64,000 bases of DNA from Candidatus Pelagibacter sp. IMCC9063. Lineage in GTDB: Bacteria; Pseudomonadota; Alphaproteobacteria; Pelagibacterales; Pelagibacteraceae. This document shows positions 38,694-47,848 of this stretch, piece after piece. The notes beneath the pieces were generated by a model. It was not told the DNA's origin. It did no database searches and saw nothing but the letters and a program-made list of their open reading frames with translations. The stretch covers positions 41,001 to 105,000 of the forward strand of contig NC_015380.1 of the NCBI RefSeq assembly GCF_000195085.1. The letters are read 5' to 3'. The first letter of the stretch is position 1. The number at the start of each line of letters is the position of its first letter. Both the position numbers and the translations under genes were made by a program.

Positions 38694-39721
38694 TAAAAAT
38701 TTTTTAAGAATTTGCTTATTTTAGAAATAGTATAGTGATATTTGGAATTTTCTGAAGAATACTCAAATATTTTTTTGTTGTGCGTTCCTGTTTCTCCTTT
38801 GCAATTTTTAATAAAGAGTTTTGCTTTGGTGTGTGGAAATTTTATTGTTGGAGTTATAGAGAAATAATTTTTAAATTCGACAGTACTTAATGAATCTTGC
38901 AATGAAATGAGTGACTCATGCAACTTCTCTCCAGGTCTGATTCCTATAATCTTTATTTTTATATTATTCTTAAAGGCTTTGGCAACATCTACTACTTTAA
39001 TTGCAGGAATCTTGGGTACGTATATTTCTCCTCCTTTAGAATCTTCTAGGGAGAACATCACAAACTTGACCGCCTCATCTAAACTTATCCAAAATCTAGT
39101 CATCTTCGCGTCTGTTACTGGTAATTCTTTTTTTCCTAAACTAATCATTTCTTTATAAAGCTGGACAACAGAACCTCTAGAACCAACCACATTCCCATAT
39201 CTAACTATTGAAAATGCAATTTTTTGTTTTCCAGATAAGTTATTAGCTGCCACAAAAAGTTTATCTGAAGTTAATTTTGTTGCTCCATATAGATTAATTG
39301 GATTGACGGCCTTGTCTGTCGATAGTGCAATTACTTTTTTAACCTTCATTTCCATGGATGCAAAAATAACATTTTCTGCTCCATTGATGTTAGTTTTTAT
39401 ACATTCCTGAGGATTGTATTCTGCTGCCACAACTTGTTTAAGTGCAGCAGCGTGAACTACAAAATCCACATCTCTCATAGCTACACACAGTCGTTTTTGA
39501 TCTCTAACATCACCTAAGAAAAATCTCAGTCTTTCTCGAGAGGTATGTAGCTCTTTACTCATTATTTCTTGTTTATATTCATCTCTAGAGTAGATAATAA
39601 TTTTTTTAACTTTGGTTTTATTTAACAAAAAATTAACAAAAGCTTTTCCAAACGAACCTGTTCCTCCGGTAATTAATATTGAGCGTTTATCTAAAATTGA
39701 AAGATTTTTTTTATTTTTCAT
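38693..39721 (-). CDS. pseB: UDP-N-acetylglucosamine 4,6-dehydratase (inverting)
   Basis: 342 residues, first enzyme of the pseudaminic pathway. Seen: ILITGGTGSFGKAFVNFL, YSRDEYKQEIM, RLRFFLGDVRD, HAAALKQV, STDKAVNPINLYGATKL, IVRYGNVVGSRGSV, TRFWISLDEAV, GGEIYVPKIP and IGIRPGEKLHE. The sequence is unbroken and full length. It is followed by PseF and PseI. No PseC, PseG or clear PseH is adjacent. Confidence 0.92.
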   Translation of the reverse strand: MKNKKNLSILDKRSILITGGTGSFGKAFVNFLLNKTKVKKIIIYSRDEYKQEIMSKELHTSRERLRFFLGDVRDQKRLCVAMRDVDFVVHAAALKQVVAAEYNPQECIKTNINGAENVIFASMEMKVKKVIALSTDKAVNPINLYGATKLTSDKLFVAANNLSGKQKIAFSIVRYGNVVGSRGSVVQLYKEMISLGKKELPVTDAKMTRFWISLDEAVKFVMFSLEDSKGGEIYVPKIPAIKVVDVAKAFKNNIKIKIIGIRPGEKLHESLISLQDSLSTVEFKNYFSITPTIKFPHTKAKLFIKNCKGETGTHNKKIFEYSSENSKYHYTISKISKFLKNF

Positions 39722-40859
39722 ATTTTTTTAAAAAATTTTTAAATAAAGTATTTTTGTAATCATATTTCATAAGTTTACTTGTATAACAACCTGCTTTTTC
39801 TTTCCACTCAATTTCTGTTGAATTGATTGCAAAATTAATTAAATTAAATATTTTTTCTTTATCCAGACTTTCCGTCCAAAAACAACCTTCTCTTACTTTG
39901 ATTGCAGGATAACCAAAAGAGTCTTCAATATCTTGATAGATTTTGGATCTTGTATTGATATTCACGACTCTCTTTCCCAGTGCCATCAGCTCAAATGTGA
40001 GGGTAGAGTTAATTGACACAACAACTTTAGAATCTGCTGTAGCATTATATGACGAATATTTATTTACTCTTGGAATGTATTTAAAATCGTGATGAATATA
40101 TTCTTTTATAAAATTATTTTCTTCTATTTGTTCATGCCCGTGTCTTGACCTTCCAATCACATTAAGCTCAATATTGTTTAAGTGACAATATTCACCTAAG
40201 TATTTTAAGATAATTGAAGTATTTAAAAAGAGATCATCCCAAAGATAATTTTTGTTATTCTTTTTTGGTTTACTTCTAAAAGGATAGTACTTTCTTGTCC
40301 TAAATTGAAGCAAGAAACTTATCTTTTTTTTTTTAATTACTGGATCAAATAACTTAAGTGTATTTGCAATCATTGAGCCAGAAACAATGGTCTTTGTATT
40401 AAAAAATTTACGGTATGTATCAGAAACATCTTCGTTAAAAACAAAGATATAATCACAATGCAGCGGATCATTTTTAAAATCATGAGATCCAAAAATATCG
40501 TTTGTTTTACCTCTCCACCCATTTTGAATTGCAACAAAAATTATATTAGGAAAAAGAGGTTTTAATTTATAAAAACTCACATCATTATCAACATTTGTAA
40601 TGAAAAATTTTGGACGAACCCACTTAATCATAGTGCATTTGTAGCTCATGCTAGAGAAATTAAACTTTAAAAAAGTTAATAAGAGTATCCAAAAATTTAT
40701 AAAATATAAATTTTGATCTACAACCTCATAAGTATTACGATCAAGCGTTTCGTGAAAAAAAGATTCCTTATTTTTTATACAATCGTGTGAATTTATATAT
40801 AGTAAAATTTCTTTTTTTTTAGGAAAAGAAAAGATTAATTTTTTTTTAAAGAAATGCAT
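39711..40859 (-). CDS. Putative O-antigen biosynthesis protein, LA_1612-like
   Basis: About 382 residues. Seen: WVRPKFFITNVDNDVSFYKL, IIFVAIQNGWRGK, YIFVFNEDVS and in the C-terminal half SINSTLTFELMALGKRVVNI, a pattern I associate with the LA_1612 family of O-antigen biosynthesis proteins, probably GT-B-like. I prefer the ATG at 40859, one base after the sulfotransferase stop, to one 39 nt upstream that would overlap it. It overlaps PseB by 11 nt. The biochemical role is unknown. Confidence 0.6.
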   Translation of the reverse strand: MHFFKKKLIFSFPKKKEILLYINSHDCIKNKESFFHETLDRNTYEVVDQNLYFINFWILLLTFLKFNFSSMSYKCTMIKWVRPKFFITNVDNDVSFYKLKPLFPNIIFVAIQNGWRGKTNDIFGSHDFKNDPLHCDYIFVFNEDVSDTYRKFFNTKTIVSGSMIANTLKLFDPVIKKKKISFLLQFRTRKYYPFRSKPKKNNKNYLWDDLFLNTSIILKYLGEYCHLNNIELNVIGRSRHGHEQIEENNFIKEYIHHDFKYIPRVNKYSSYNATADSKVVVSINSTLTFELMALGKRVVNINTRSKIYQDIEDSFGYPAIKVREGCFWTESLDKEKIFNLINFAINSTEIEWKEKAGCYTSKLMKYDYKNTLFKNFLKKYEK

Positions 40860-40860
40860 C

Positions 40861-41820
40861 TCAAAAACTATAAAAATTTTTTTTATAGTTTTTCTCAAGA
40901 TTGAGTAAACTTGAAAAAATTTTTTTATTCACATTTTCTTTTATAAAAAATTTTTTCCTTATCTGATCTTCTTCGTTAATAATTCTTGGGCAATTGGCAT
41001 CTTTTATTTTTTTAGTCATGTTTTTAATATGTTTTTTTTTAAGAAAAATAGAAATTTCATTAATAATATTTTCAGGAGATGTAACGAAATCCTCGAATTT
41101 AAATGGGTAAATATTTTCTTTAAACCCCCTTTCTTTTTTAAGTGATAAAATTGAATCATTGGTAAGATCAATAATATTTTGAGAACATCTTTCGATATTG
41201 TTAAAATTATGCCATTTTTTTGGATTTTTATAACTATACCAAGGAACATTTTTATCTTGATGCTTAATAAAAATTGTAAAACATTGCGGGTCACCAACAA
41301 ATCTATGGCCCCACCCTTTTCTATGCCACGAGTATACAGTATCAAATGGATTTCTAAAAATTTCAAGCAATTTGCACTTTAGTTTGAGTTTTTTAAAATA
41401 TTGAAAATTAGCTAAAACATCATGCGTTTGAAATAAAAGAGAGGGCTTTTCCTTTAATATTTTTTTTATTGTCACCCCCCCCTCGCTAGACAACAGTCTT
41501 TTTTTATAAATACTAGGATCGCAATATTCGTAGACACTACTTTGATCTTTTTTTCTAAAATTAATATTTCTTCCCAAATATCCATCATAAATAGTTTCAT
41601 TTAAGAAAGTTACAATTTGAGACTTTGCAAAACTAGAATCTATTTTTTTAAATCTCAATGCTATATTTATATTTTCTAATAAAGTAAAAAATCTAATTTG
41701 CTCAACTTTATAAAAACAGGGTATAATTCCAGATAAGACAGATTTTCCAGACCTTGAAATACCATCGATAAATATCAATTCACTCAATTGTTTTGAGTGA
41801 TTAAAATTAAATTTTTTCAT
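40861..41820 (-). CDS. Sulfotransferase family protein
   Basis: 319 residues. Predicted PAPS-dependent transfer of sulfate to a sugar hydroxyl or amine. Seen: 5-phosphosulfate loop ELIFIDGISRSGKSVLSGI at about residues 14-32, and the 3-phosphate-binding region LEIFRNPFDTVYSWH at about residue 155. Both fit membrane-independent carbohydrate sulfotransferases (Sulfotransfer_3 type). It lies 2 nt after the SDR gene, between the legionaminic and pseudaminic modules. The acceptor is unknown; a kinase with a similar P-loop is unlikely given the RNPxD motif. Confidence 0.72.
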   Translation of the reverse strand: MKKFNFNHSKQLSELIFIDGISRSGKSVLSGIIPCFYKVEQIRFFTLLENINIALRFKKIDSSFAKSQIVTFLNETIYDGYLGRNINFRKKDQSSVYEYCDPSIYKKRLLSSEGGVTIKKILKEKPSLLFQTHDVLANFQYFKKLKLKCKLLEIFRNPFDTVYSWHRKGWGHRFVGDPQCFTIFIKHQDKNVPWYSYKNPKKWHNFNNIERCSQNIIDLTNDSILSLKKERGFKENIYPFKFEDFVTSPENIINEISIFLKKKHIKNMTKKIKDANCPRIINEEDQIRKKFFIKENVNKKIFSSLLNLEKNYKKNFYSF

Positions 41821-41822
41821 TT

Positions 41823-42629
41823 TTAAAATGAGCCGTATCCCCCATCTACTTTGATATTCTGTGCAGTGATATACGAAGAAAGCGGGCTACATAAAAAAAC
41901 TATTACATTAGCAACGTCTCCCACGTTGCACATTCTCTTAATCAATACTTTTTTAATATATTTTTGATAAAAAATATCTGGTTGATTATTATATATACCC
42001 CCCGGAGAAACCATATTAACTCTTATCGGTGCTAAGGATGATGCTAACCATCTTGTCAACTGTAACAATCCTCCCTTTGAGGCTAGATATGCAGCTGGAC
42101 TTCCCATTTTGGTATTTTTGTACATTTCTAAGTCAGGACCTTTTTCAGCATAAATAGAACCTACGTTAATGATTGACGATAGAGAGTTTTTTTTTATCAA
42201 TGGGCTTAGACCTTTTAACAAATGGAATATAGAGCTTAAATTGACTTCAATTGCTTGCTCCCATACTGAAAAATCTTGCTTAGATAAAGAGCCAGTCCAA
42301 CTAGCTGATTTAATTTGAGCACCAGTAACCGCGGCATTATTGATAAAAAAATCAATTATATTATTATCTAATTTAATATTTTTTATTAAATTTTCTCTTT
42401 CTAAAAAGTTAGACAAATCAGCACTAAAATAGCTTATATTAACTTCATATTTCCTAAGAAGGGATTTTTTAAACTTTTGTAAATCTCTCTCTTTTTTATC
42501 TGTAATAATCAAATTAGCTCCCAAAAATCCAAAAGAATTACTAATTTTTTTTCCAATTTTACCAGTTGCGCCAGTTATAAATACTGTTTTTCCTTTAAAT
42601 ATTTTTTTATTAAGAATATTTTTCATCAA
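41823..42629 (-). CDS. ptmA: Short-chain dehydrogenase, PtmA-like
   Basis: 268 residues, classical SDR. Seen: VFITGATGKIGKKI, FINNAAVTGAQ, NVGSIYAEKGPD, catalytic YLASKGG and VNMVSPGGI. PtmA is an oxidoreductase of the Campylobacter legionaminic/GDP-sugar locus thought to act early in supply of the amino-sugar precursor. The neighbours PtmF, LegF and PtmE support the name. It overlaps LegF by 20 nt; a second in-frame Met follows directly after the first. Confidence 0.78.
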   Translation of the reverse strand: MMKNILNKKIFKGKTVFITGATGKIGKKISNSFGFLGANLIITDKKERDLQKFKKSLLRKYEVNISYFSADLSNFLERENLIKNIKLDNNIIDFFINNAAVTGAQIKSASWTGSLSKQDFSVWEQAIEVNLSSIFHLLKGLSPLIKKNSLSSIINVGSIYAEKGPDLEMYKNTKMGSPAAYLASKGGLLQLTRWLASSLAPIRVNMVSPGGIYNNQPDIFYQKYIKKVLIKRMCNVGDVANVIVFLCSPLSSYITAQNIKVDGGYGSF

Positions 42630-43323
42630 AATTTTTTTTTGCTAATAAGTAATCAAAATTGTCATCTATGTCTAAAGAACTTAGCTTAGAAATTTCTACA
42701 TAACCTACATTTTTAGAAGAAAACAAGTGGTCATTTTTTAAAACAAATTCTGGTTTAAGTACATAAATATTTGTAGTTATTGTAAAAATATCACTAGTCT
42801 GCTGCCTATTAAAAACTGGCTTATCTTTTAAAAAAAGTTGCACACTATTGCTGTCTTTGCTTAACTTAACCATATTAAAAGCTGGATGAAAATTTGTTTT
42901 ACAAACAGAAATTATTGCATCTTTTTTTAATTTATGAAATTTTTTAATTGCAAGATCTATAATTTTTGGATCTCTTAAGGGTGCTGTGCAGGAGCAAACC
43001 ACTAGAGCTTTTGGAAGATATCCAAAGATATCTTTAAATTTATTTAATGTATGTTGCCAGACAAGCCATTCTGGAGAAGATTTTTGTGATAATTTTTTTG
43101 GTCTAACCAACGGATAAGTAAATTTATATTGTTTTGAAAGATTGATTATCTTTAAACTGTCTGTGGATACCATAACTCTATCTACTAGCTTGCTTTGAGA
43201 AAAATCTAAACAAGTTATTTCGAACAAACTATGTTTGCCAATTTTTCTTAGGTTTTTATTTTTTAACTCGGATGAGTTCTTTTTAGCACAAATTAATCCT
43301 AAATTTTTAATTTTCCTAATCAT
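42610..43323 (-). CDS. legF: Legionaminic acid cytidylyltransferase (LegF/PtmB type)
   Basis: 237 residues of the acylneuraminate cytidylyltransferase family. Activates a nonulosonic acid to its CMP form. Seen: GLICAKKNSSELKNKNLRKI (a divergent form of the IPARxGSKxxxxKN loop), MVSTDSLKIINLSKQY, SSPEWLVWQHTL, VCSCTAPLRDP and LDIDDNFDYLLAK. It differs clearly from the PseF in the window, fitting a second nonulosonic acid. It has a 4-nt ATGA overlap with PtmF. Confidence 0.8.
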   Translation of the reverse strand: MIRKIKNLGLICAKKNSSELKNKNLRKIGKHSLFEITCLDFSQSKLVDRVMVSTDSLKIINLSKQYKFTYPLVRPKKLSQKSSPEWLVWQHTLNKFKDIFGYLPKALVVCSCTAPLRDPKIIDLAIKKFHKLKKDAIISVCKTNFHPAFNMVKLSKDSNSVQLFLKDKPVFNRQQTSDIFTITTNIYVLKPEFVLKNDHLFSSKNVGYVEISKLSSLDIDDNFDYLLAKKNFDEKYS

Positions 43324-44279
43324 TTTTTTATTTGCTCAATCAATTTTAAAACCTTTAGTGCACTGGAAAGATTGCTATAAGTATTAATTTTTTTTAAACT
43401 CAAATAATGATCCCATTGCTTTTTATAACTAGAATTTAGATCATCTTTAACAAATTCAAATTTTTTTATTTTTTTATCATTTTTTAAATAAATCAAGTTT
43501 TTAACTAGATCAATTTTTATAGTACCATATTCACAAATCACCTCACATTCTCTTTTAAAATCTCGCCTAATTATATCCATTGTTAAATTGATAGGAATTT
43601 TTTTATAATTTGGACTTAAAGACTCTAAATTAACAAAAACATTCTCATCTGAATCAAAGCCTAGTCTTTTTTTGGGATTAAAGTATCTATTAATAAATTT
43701 TAAATCTCCGAATATCCATAGCAAATAGTCAATTTCGTGGCTTAACTCCAGTAGGCACCCTCCGCCTAATTTTTTTTTAGATGCGGCAAAATTAATATTA
43801 GCATCCCTCCATAAGTAAAGCGACTTACCCACGGTACAGCTTACATAAAAAATTTCTCCAAAGAAATTTTTACTAATAAGATCTTTAAATTTATTTAAAG
43901 AATCTAAAAATTTTAAATTATACCCAATAAAAATATTTAACTTTTTTTCTTTCTTAATATTTTTAAAAAAATTATTAGCTAACTCAAAAGAATGAGCAAA
44001 TGGCTTTTCAACAAATAAATATTCTGCTTTTTTATAAAGTTTTTTTAAATAGTCCAAATGATAAGAAGAGGGGGTGCAAATAACAATTAGATAAAAAGTC
44101 TCACTAGATAATTTTTTTACAATAGAATAGTTATTGTTATTGTTATTTTTTTTTAAAATTATTTTTTTTTTATCTAAAAAAAAAACTTCATTTGAATATT
44201 TTTTTTTTAGAATATCATAGTGCCTTAATGCTATCGGACTCTGGCCAATAATTAAAATCGGTTTATCTTTAAATTTCAT
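43320..44279 (-). CDS. ptmF: Gfo/Idh/MocA oxidoreductase, PtmF-like
   Basis: 319 residues. Seen: ILIIGQSPIALRHYDIL (a degenerate Rossmann motif), CTPSSYHLDYL, the Lys in FVEKPFAHSF and GGGCLLELSHEIDYLLWIFG. The last motif and the locus match PtmF of the Campylobacter legionaminic cluster, where it is thought to help produce the amino-sugar phosphate. Six consecutive Asn codons occur near residue 45. Linked by 4-nt overlaps to both neighbours, HisF-like and LegF. Confidence 0.8.
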   Translation of the reverse strand: MKFKDKPILIIGQSPIALRHYDILKKKYSNEVFFLDKKKIILKKNNNNNNYSIVKKLSSETFYLIVICTPSSYHLDYLKKLYKKAEYLFVEKPFAHSFELANNFFKNIKKEKKLNIFIGYNLKFLDSLNKFKDLISKNFFGEIFYVSCTVGKSLYLWRDANINFAASKKKLGGGCLLELSHEIDYLLWIFGDLKFINRYFNPKKRLGFDSDENVFVNLESLSPNYKKIPINLTMDIIRRDFKRECEVICEYGTIKIDLVKNLIYLKNDKKIKKFEFVKDDLNSSYKKQWDHYLSLKKINTYSNLSSALKVLKLIEQIKK

Positions 44280-45070
44280 TTAAAAAAATATTTAAAATTC
44301 TGAATTTTCATATTTGTTTTTTTAGGTAAGCCTATTTTTTTTTCTAAAACGTGTCTAATGTTTAAAAATTCATTACCAATAAAATTAAAAATATTAGCTG
44401 TAGATATAGCGTCTATATTTTTGTTTTTCAAAGCATTTACTATATGGTCATGATTCCCAACGCCACCCATTAAAATTAGTGGGTATTTTTTCTTATTAAT
44501 TGATTTTAAAATTTGAAGATCAATTCCATTTCCAGTGCCATCATGATCTATAGATTGTAGTAAGACTTCTCCTGCCCCAAATTTTAATAGATGATCTATC
44601 CACTTGCCAATTCCCAACGATGAAAATTTACCAGTACTTGAATCAAAAACTTTTACTTTCTTCTTGGGTCTGGCATAATCAATAGACCCCATTAAAAATT
44701 GCTTACCATATCTTTTTGATATTGATTGGCACATTTTTGGATTTTTAAAAAATAAAGTGTTTATTAATACTTTGTCAGCACCAGAATCCAAAAGATTTTC
44801 CACGTCTTTTTCGCTTTCAATTTTACCCCCCACAGTTATAGGAATAAAAGTTTTTTTAGATAGCTTCTTTAAATTATTTAGGAAAAGTTTATTTGAGTTT
44901 TTTTCTCTTGAAAGGTTAATTAGCATCAATTCATCAATATAATTTGTTATATTTTCAATATCGTAGTTTTTAAATACCCAATCAATACTTCCAACTTTTT
45001 GAAGTCTAAAATTTCTACTTAACATAAAATTTCCATCACAATACAAAAGGCTAAAAATTAATCTCTTCAT
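44276..45070 (-). CDS. HisF-like acetamidino modification protein, second copy
   Basis: 264-residue beta/alpha barrel. Seen: RLIFSLLYCDGNFML (the first catalytic Asp of HisF is missing, as in the copy at 2153-2926), ITVGGKIES, GSIDYARPK with the second Asp kept, GAGEVLLQSIDHDGTGNG and LILMGGVGN. Predicted to pass ammonia from the HisH-like protein to the amidotransferase encoded two genes upstream. The two copies in the window are clearly different in sequence, so they are not a recent duplication. Confidence 0.87.
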   Translation of the reverse strand: MKRLIFSLLYCDGNFMLSRNFRLQKVGSIDWVFKNYDIENITNYIDELMLINLSREKNSNKLFLNNLKKLSKKTFIPITVGGKIESEKDVENLLDSGADKVLINTLFFKNPKMCQSISKRYGKQFLMGSIDYARPKKKVKVFDSSTGKFSSLGIGKWIDHLLKFGAGEVLLQSIDHDGTGNGIDLQILKSINKKKYPLILMGGVGNHDHIVNALKNKNIDAISTANIFNFIGNEFLNIRHVLEKKIGLPKKTNMKIQNFKYFFK

Positions 45071-45680
45071 ATTTTTTCTATAAAAAAATTTTTTAACATT
45101 AACATTCCAGTAGAATGAGAAAGTTCTGGGTGAAATTGAAAACCCGTAATATTCTCTTTCTCAAAAGCTGAGACAAACTCGAAAGAGTGCTGAGTTGTTG
45201 CTTTGTTAAAATTTTGTTTTTTTTCAGATTTTAAGGCGTAAGAGTTAGTAAAATACAAGTACGGCTCATCAGTAAAGTCTTTAAAAATTCCATTCTGTTT
45301 GAACTTTCTGATTTTTGAGAATCCAACATTTGGAACAAAATAACCTTTTTGGTTTTTTAGTTTAATAAACTTACCTTTAAGAAATGATAGTCCTTTCTTT
45401 TTACTCTCTTCGCTTTTTTCAAATAAAATTTGCATACCTACGCATATACCCAATAAAGGTTTTTTTTTATTTCTACAAATTTTTTTAAACTATCATTTAA
45501 ATTATTTTTTTTTACAATTGACATTGCATAATCGAAAGACCCTGCTCCTGGAATAATTAAAATATTAGATTTATTTATTTCTTTACTATTATTTATAATT
45601 CTAAATTTTATACCGATATAGTCTAGACAGTACGACAATGATCTTAGATTTCCAATATTTAAATCTAGAATTGAAATCAC
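45067..45680 (-). CDS. HisH-like glutamine amidotransferase, second copy (frameshifted)
   Basis: Joined length about 204 residues. Seen: ISILDLNIGNLRSLSYCL, IPGAGSFDYAM, the nucleophile Cys in GICVGMQILFE and the His/Glu pair in FQFHPELSHSTG. The break is in a T9 run of the plus strand (45460-45468), directly before the nucleophile, at the same place as in the other HisH-like gene. It starts immediately after the amidotransferase stop and overlaps HisF by 4 nt. Confidence 0.86.
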
Positions 45681-46796
45681 TTATTTTATTTCAAACTTTG
45701 GTTGCCAATAATTTTTAACTTTGTAAAAAAGTTTTTTATTTGCCCATTTGTCAATTATTTTATCAAATGTTTTTTTATTAATCTGAAAATAATTAAGATA
45801 ATCATTTAAATACATGTGAGGATATTGATTGTCGTATAACTTTATTAATTCAACTGCTTGTTGCCTTTTCATAGCCCCTCTTCTAATTTCTATAGCAGAA
45901 TCTTGATTGCATCTCCCAAACCCAAACTTAAGATACATTAGATAAGTATGAAGGGCATAAAGTTTTTGGTCATTTTGAGCAAAATTAGAAAAGGTTCCCT
46001 CATTGCTTTCCGTATTTTCTTTCAAACCATAATGTTTTTTTGCAACTAAATAATTTCTATAGGGATCCCAATTTTCAAAATAGGAATAATGTGTGAGTTT
46101 TATTTTCTTAAGAGCATTGCTTTCTGGAAATGTAAAAAAAAATAGGTCAGAGTTATTAAAGGAATATTTACCTAAAATATCATTTGTTTTATTTTCTAAA
46201 TATATTTTTTTAATATAATCAGCACTATAAAAAATTTTATCTTTTGTTAATGTGGTTCCGCCATACTCAAGCTCCCCATCCTCTCCATGAAAAATTAAAT
46301 TTATATTGAACTGAGACGCAATTCTAATTACCCCAGTGTATATAGAAATCAACCAGCCATAATAAGGGAGGCCTGCATATTTAAATCCGTAAAAATTTAA
46401 CCTTCTCATAGTTTCATAGGGTGGATTTATGGAGATCAAACCTGGACCGCTATCTGAAAAATTATTTAAATTTTCTATACCTAATTTTTGCGGCAATGCC
46501 GGATTTATAGTTACTGCAAGAGGGTTTAATTTTAATTTATTTTTTACCTGATGATAAACATAAGACCCGTCTTTTCCTCCGCTCACTGGAACTATGCAGT
46601 TATATATATTTTTTTTATTTTTGATCTCTTTTTTTATATAACTTTTAATTAAAGAAAGAGGTTTTTTCCAATTGTACTTAAATTTTTTTTTAGACCACTT
46701 ACAAGCATTGCATATCCCATTTTTATCAAAAGAGATTCTTGGCCTTGTTGACATGGCTACGCAATTTTTGCAAAAAAAAACCTTGCTACTTTTCAT
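45681..46796 (-). CDS. N-acetyl sugar amidotransferase of the legionaminic module
   Basis: 371 residues, unbroken. Seen: Cys pairs C9/C12 and C29/C32, ATP-pyrophosphatase loop VPVSGGKDGSYVYH, IFHGEDGELEYGG, and FGFGRCNQDSAIEIRRGAMK in the C-terminal half. Predicted to form the acetamidino group of a legionaminic derivative (as in Leg5Am7Ac), with the HisH/HisF-like pair downstream. It follows PtmE. It differs strongly from the copies at 81-1221 and 34274-35437. Confidence 0.88.
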   Translation of the reverse strand: MKSSKVFFCKNCVAMSTRPRISFDKNGICNACKWSKKKFKYNWKKPLSLIKSYIKKEIKNKKNIYNCIVPVSGGKDGSYVYHQVKNKLKLNPLAVTINPALPQKLGIENLNNFSDSGPGLISINPPYETMRRLNFYGFKYAGLPYYGWLISIYTGVIRIASQFNINLIFHGEDGELEYGGTTLTKDKIFYSADYIKKIYLENKTNDILGKYSFNNSDLFFFTFPESNALKKIKLTHYSYFENWDPYRNYLVAKKHYGLKENTESNEGTFSNFAQNDQKLYALHTYLMYLKFGFGRCNQDSAIEIRRGAMKRQQAVELIKLYDNQYPHMYLNDYLNYFQINKKTFDKIIDKWANKKLFYKVKNYWQPKFEIK

Positions 46797-46799
46797 AAC

Positions 46800-47848
46800 T
46801 ACTTGAACATCCTTATTTTTTTTTTATTCCTAAATCATTCCACTTTTCGTAAACGGGGAATGCCACCAATTTTTTGTTATTTTTTTTCATTTTCTTAAAA
46901 AAAAGAATCATATCTGTTTTTTGATTATTTTTAATAAATTTTAAACAATTTTTATTAAAAGCGTAAACTCCACAATTAATTTTTCTTATAATTTTAGGTT
47001 TTTCTTCAAATCCTTTAATTTTTATTCCTGAAACTTTTACTAAGCCATACTGTTCATTGCTGTTAAAAACTTTTATAGCCATAGCTGCAAAAGACTTATT
47101 AAAAATATGAAAATCTAAAAGATCTTTGTATTTAAAATCGGTAATTACATCTGCATTTGTAACAATAAAATTTTTAGAGATCTTTTTATTCAGAAGACTA
47201 AGTCCACCTGCCGTACCTAAAGGAGACGATTCATGAACATAAGAAATATTAACTCCTAATTTTTTTCCATCCTTAAAATATTTGATAATTTTTTCTTTCA
47301 AATGATGAACTATTATTACGAAATTTTCAAATCCCTCTTCTTTTGCTTTGATTACAATATGTTCTAAAATTGGCTTATTCCTAATCAATAACATCGGCTT
47401 GGGAATTTTTTTGGTGTATGGCATTAATCTTTTACCTTTACCGCCAGCAATTATAACAAATGTATTTTTAATTTTTTTAATTTTTTTGTTCTTTATTTTC
47501 AAATTTTAATAAATGCAAACCTACAACTTTTCTACTCACCACTACTGGTAAATGAAGAATTTGATTATCTTTCATAATTTGCGCTGCTCTTTGTTTGTTA
47601 ATTGGATGCTGTGAAATTATAGAATTTTTTTTAATAATTTTATTAACCTTGTCCGATATTTTTAAACCTTTTAGAAATCCCCTTCTAATATCACCGTCTG
47701 TTATGGTACCTAAAAAAAAATTTTTTTTATTTACTATAATGCAAATTCTTAGAGCAGTTAAGTTTAAATTTTTTATGACGTCTTTTACCTTGCAGTTATC
47801 TTTTAATATTCCAAGTTTCCAATTTATAGCTGTCACTTTTCTATGCAC
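46800..47848 (-). CDS. ptmE: PtmE-like CBS-domain sugar-1-phosphate nucleotidyltransferase (frameshifted)
   Basis: About 348 residues: two CBS repeats (TITDGDIRRGFLKG is typical) followed by a nucleotidyltransferase domain with VIIAGGKGKRLMPYTKKIPK, LGTAGGLSLL, VTNADVITDF and FEEKPK. This fusion is characteristic of PtmE, the GlcN-1-phosphate guanylyltransferase that starts the GDP-linked legionaminic route. The domains are in different frames, broken in an A7 run (plus 47481-47487). The final codons (EKWNDLGIKKK) also meet an A run; one base more carries the end to about 46800, directly before the amidotransferase ATG. Confidence 0.85.

Noticed and set aside
41016..41366. Minus-strand open frame of 116 codons inside the sulfotransferase gene
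   Set aside because: It is the same strand in another frame and the sulfotransferase frame carries the motifs.
44105..44160. Run of Asn codons in the PtmF-like gene considered as a phase-variable microsatellite
   Set aside because: It is only six mixed AAT/AAC codons in an unbroken frame, too short and impure to slip by design.
2933..45680. HisH/HisF-like pairs considered as histidine biosynthesis genes
   Set aside because: They flank sugar amidotransferases, occur twice, and both HisF-like proteins lack the first catalytic Asp.
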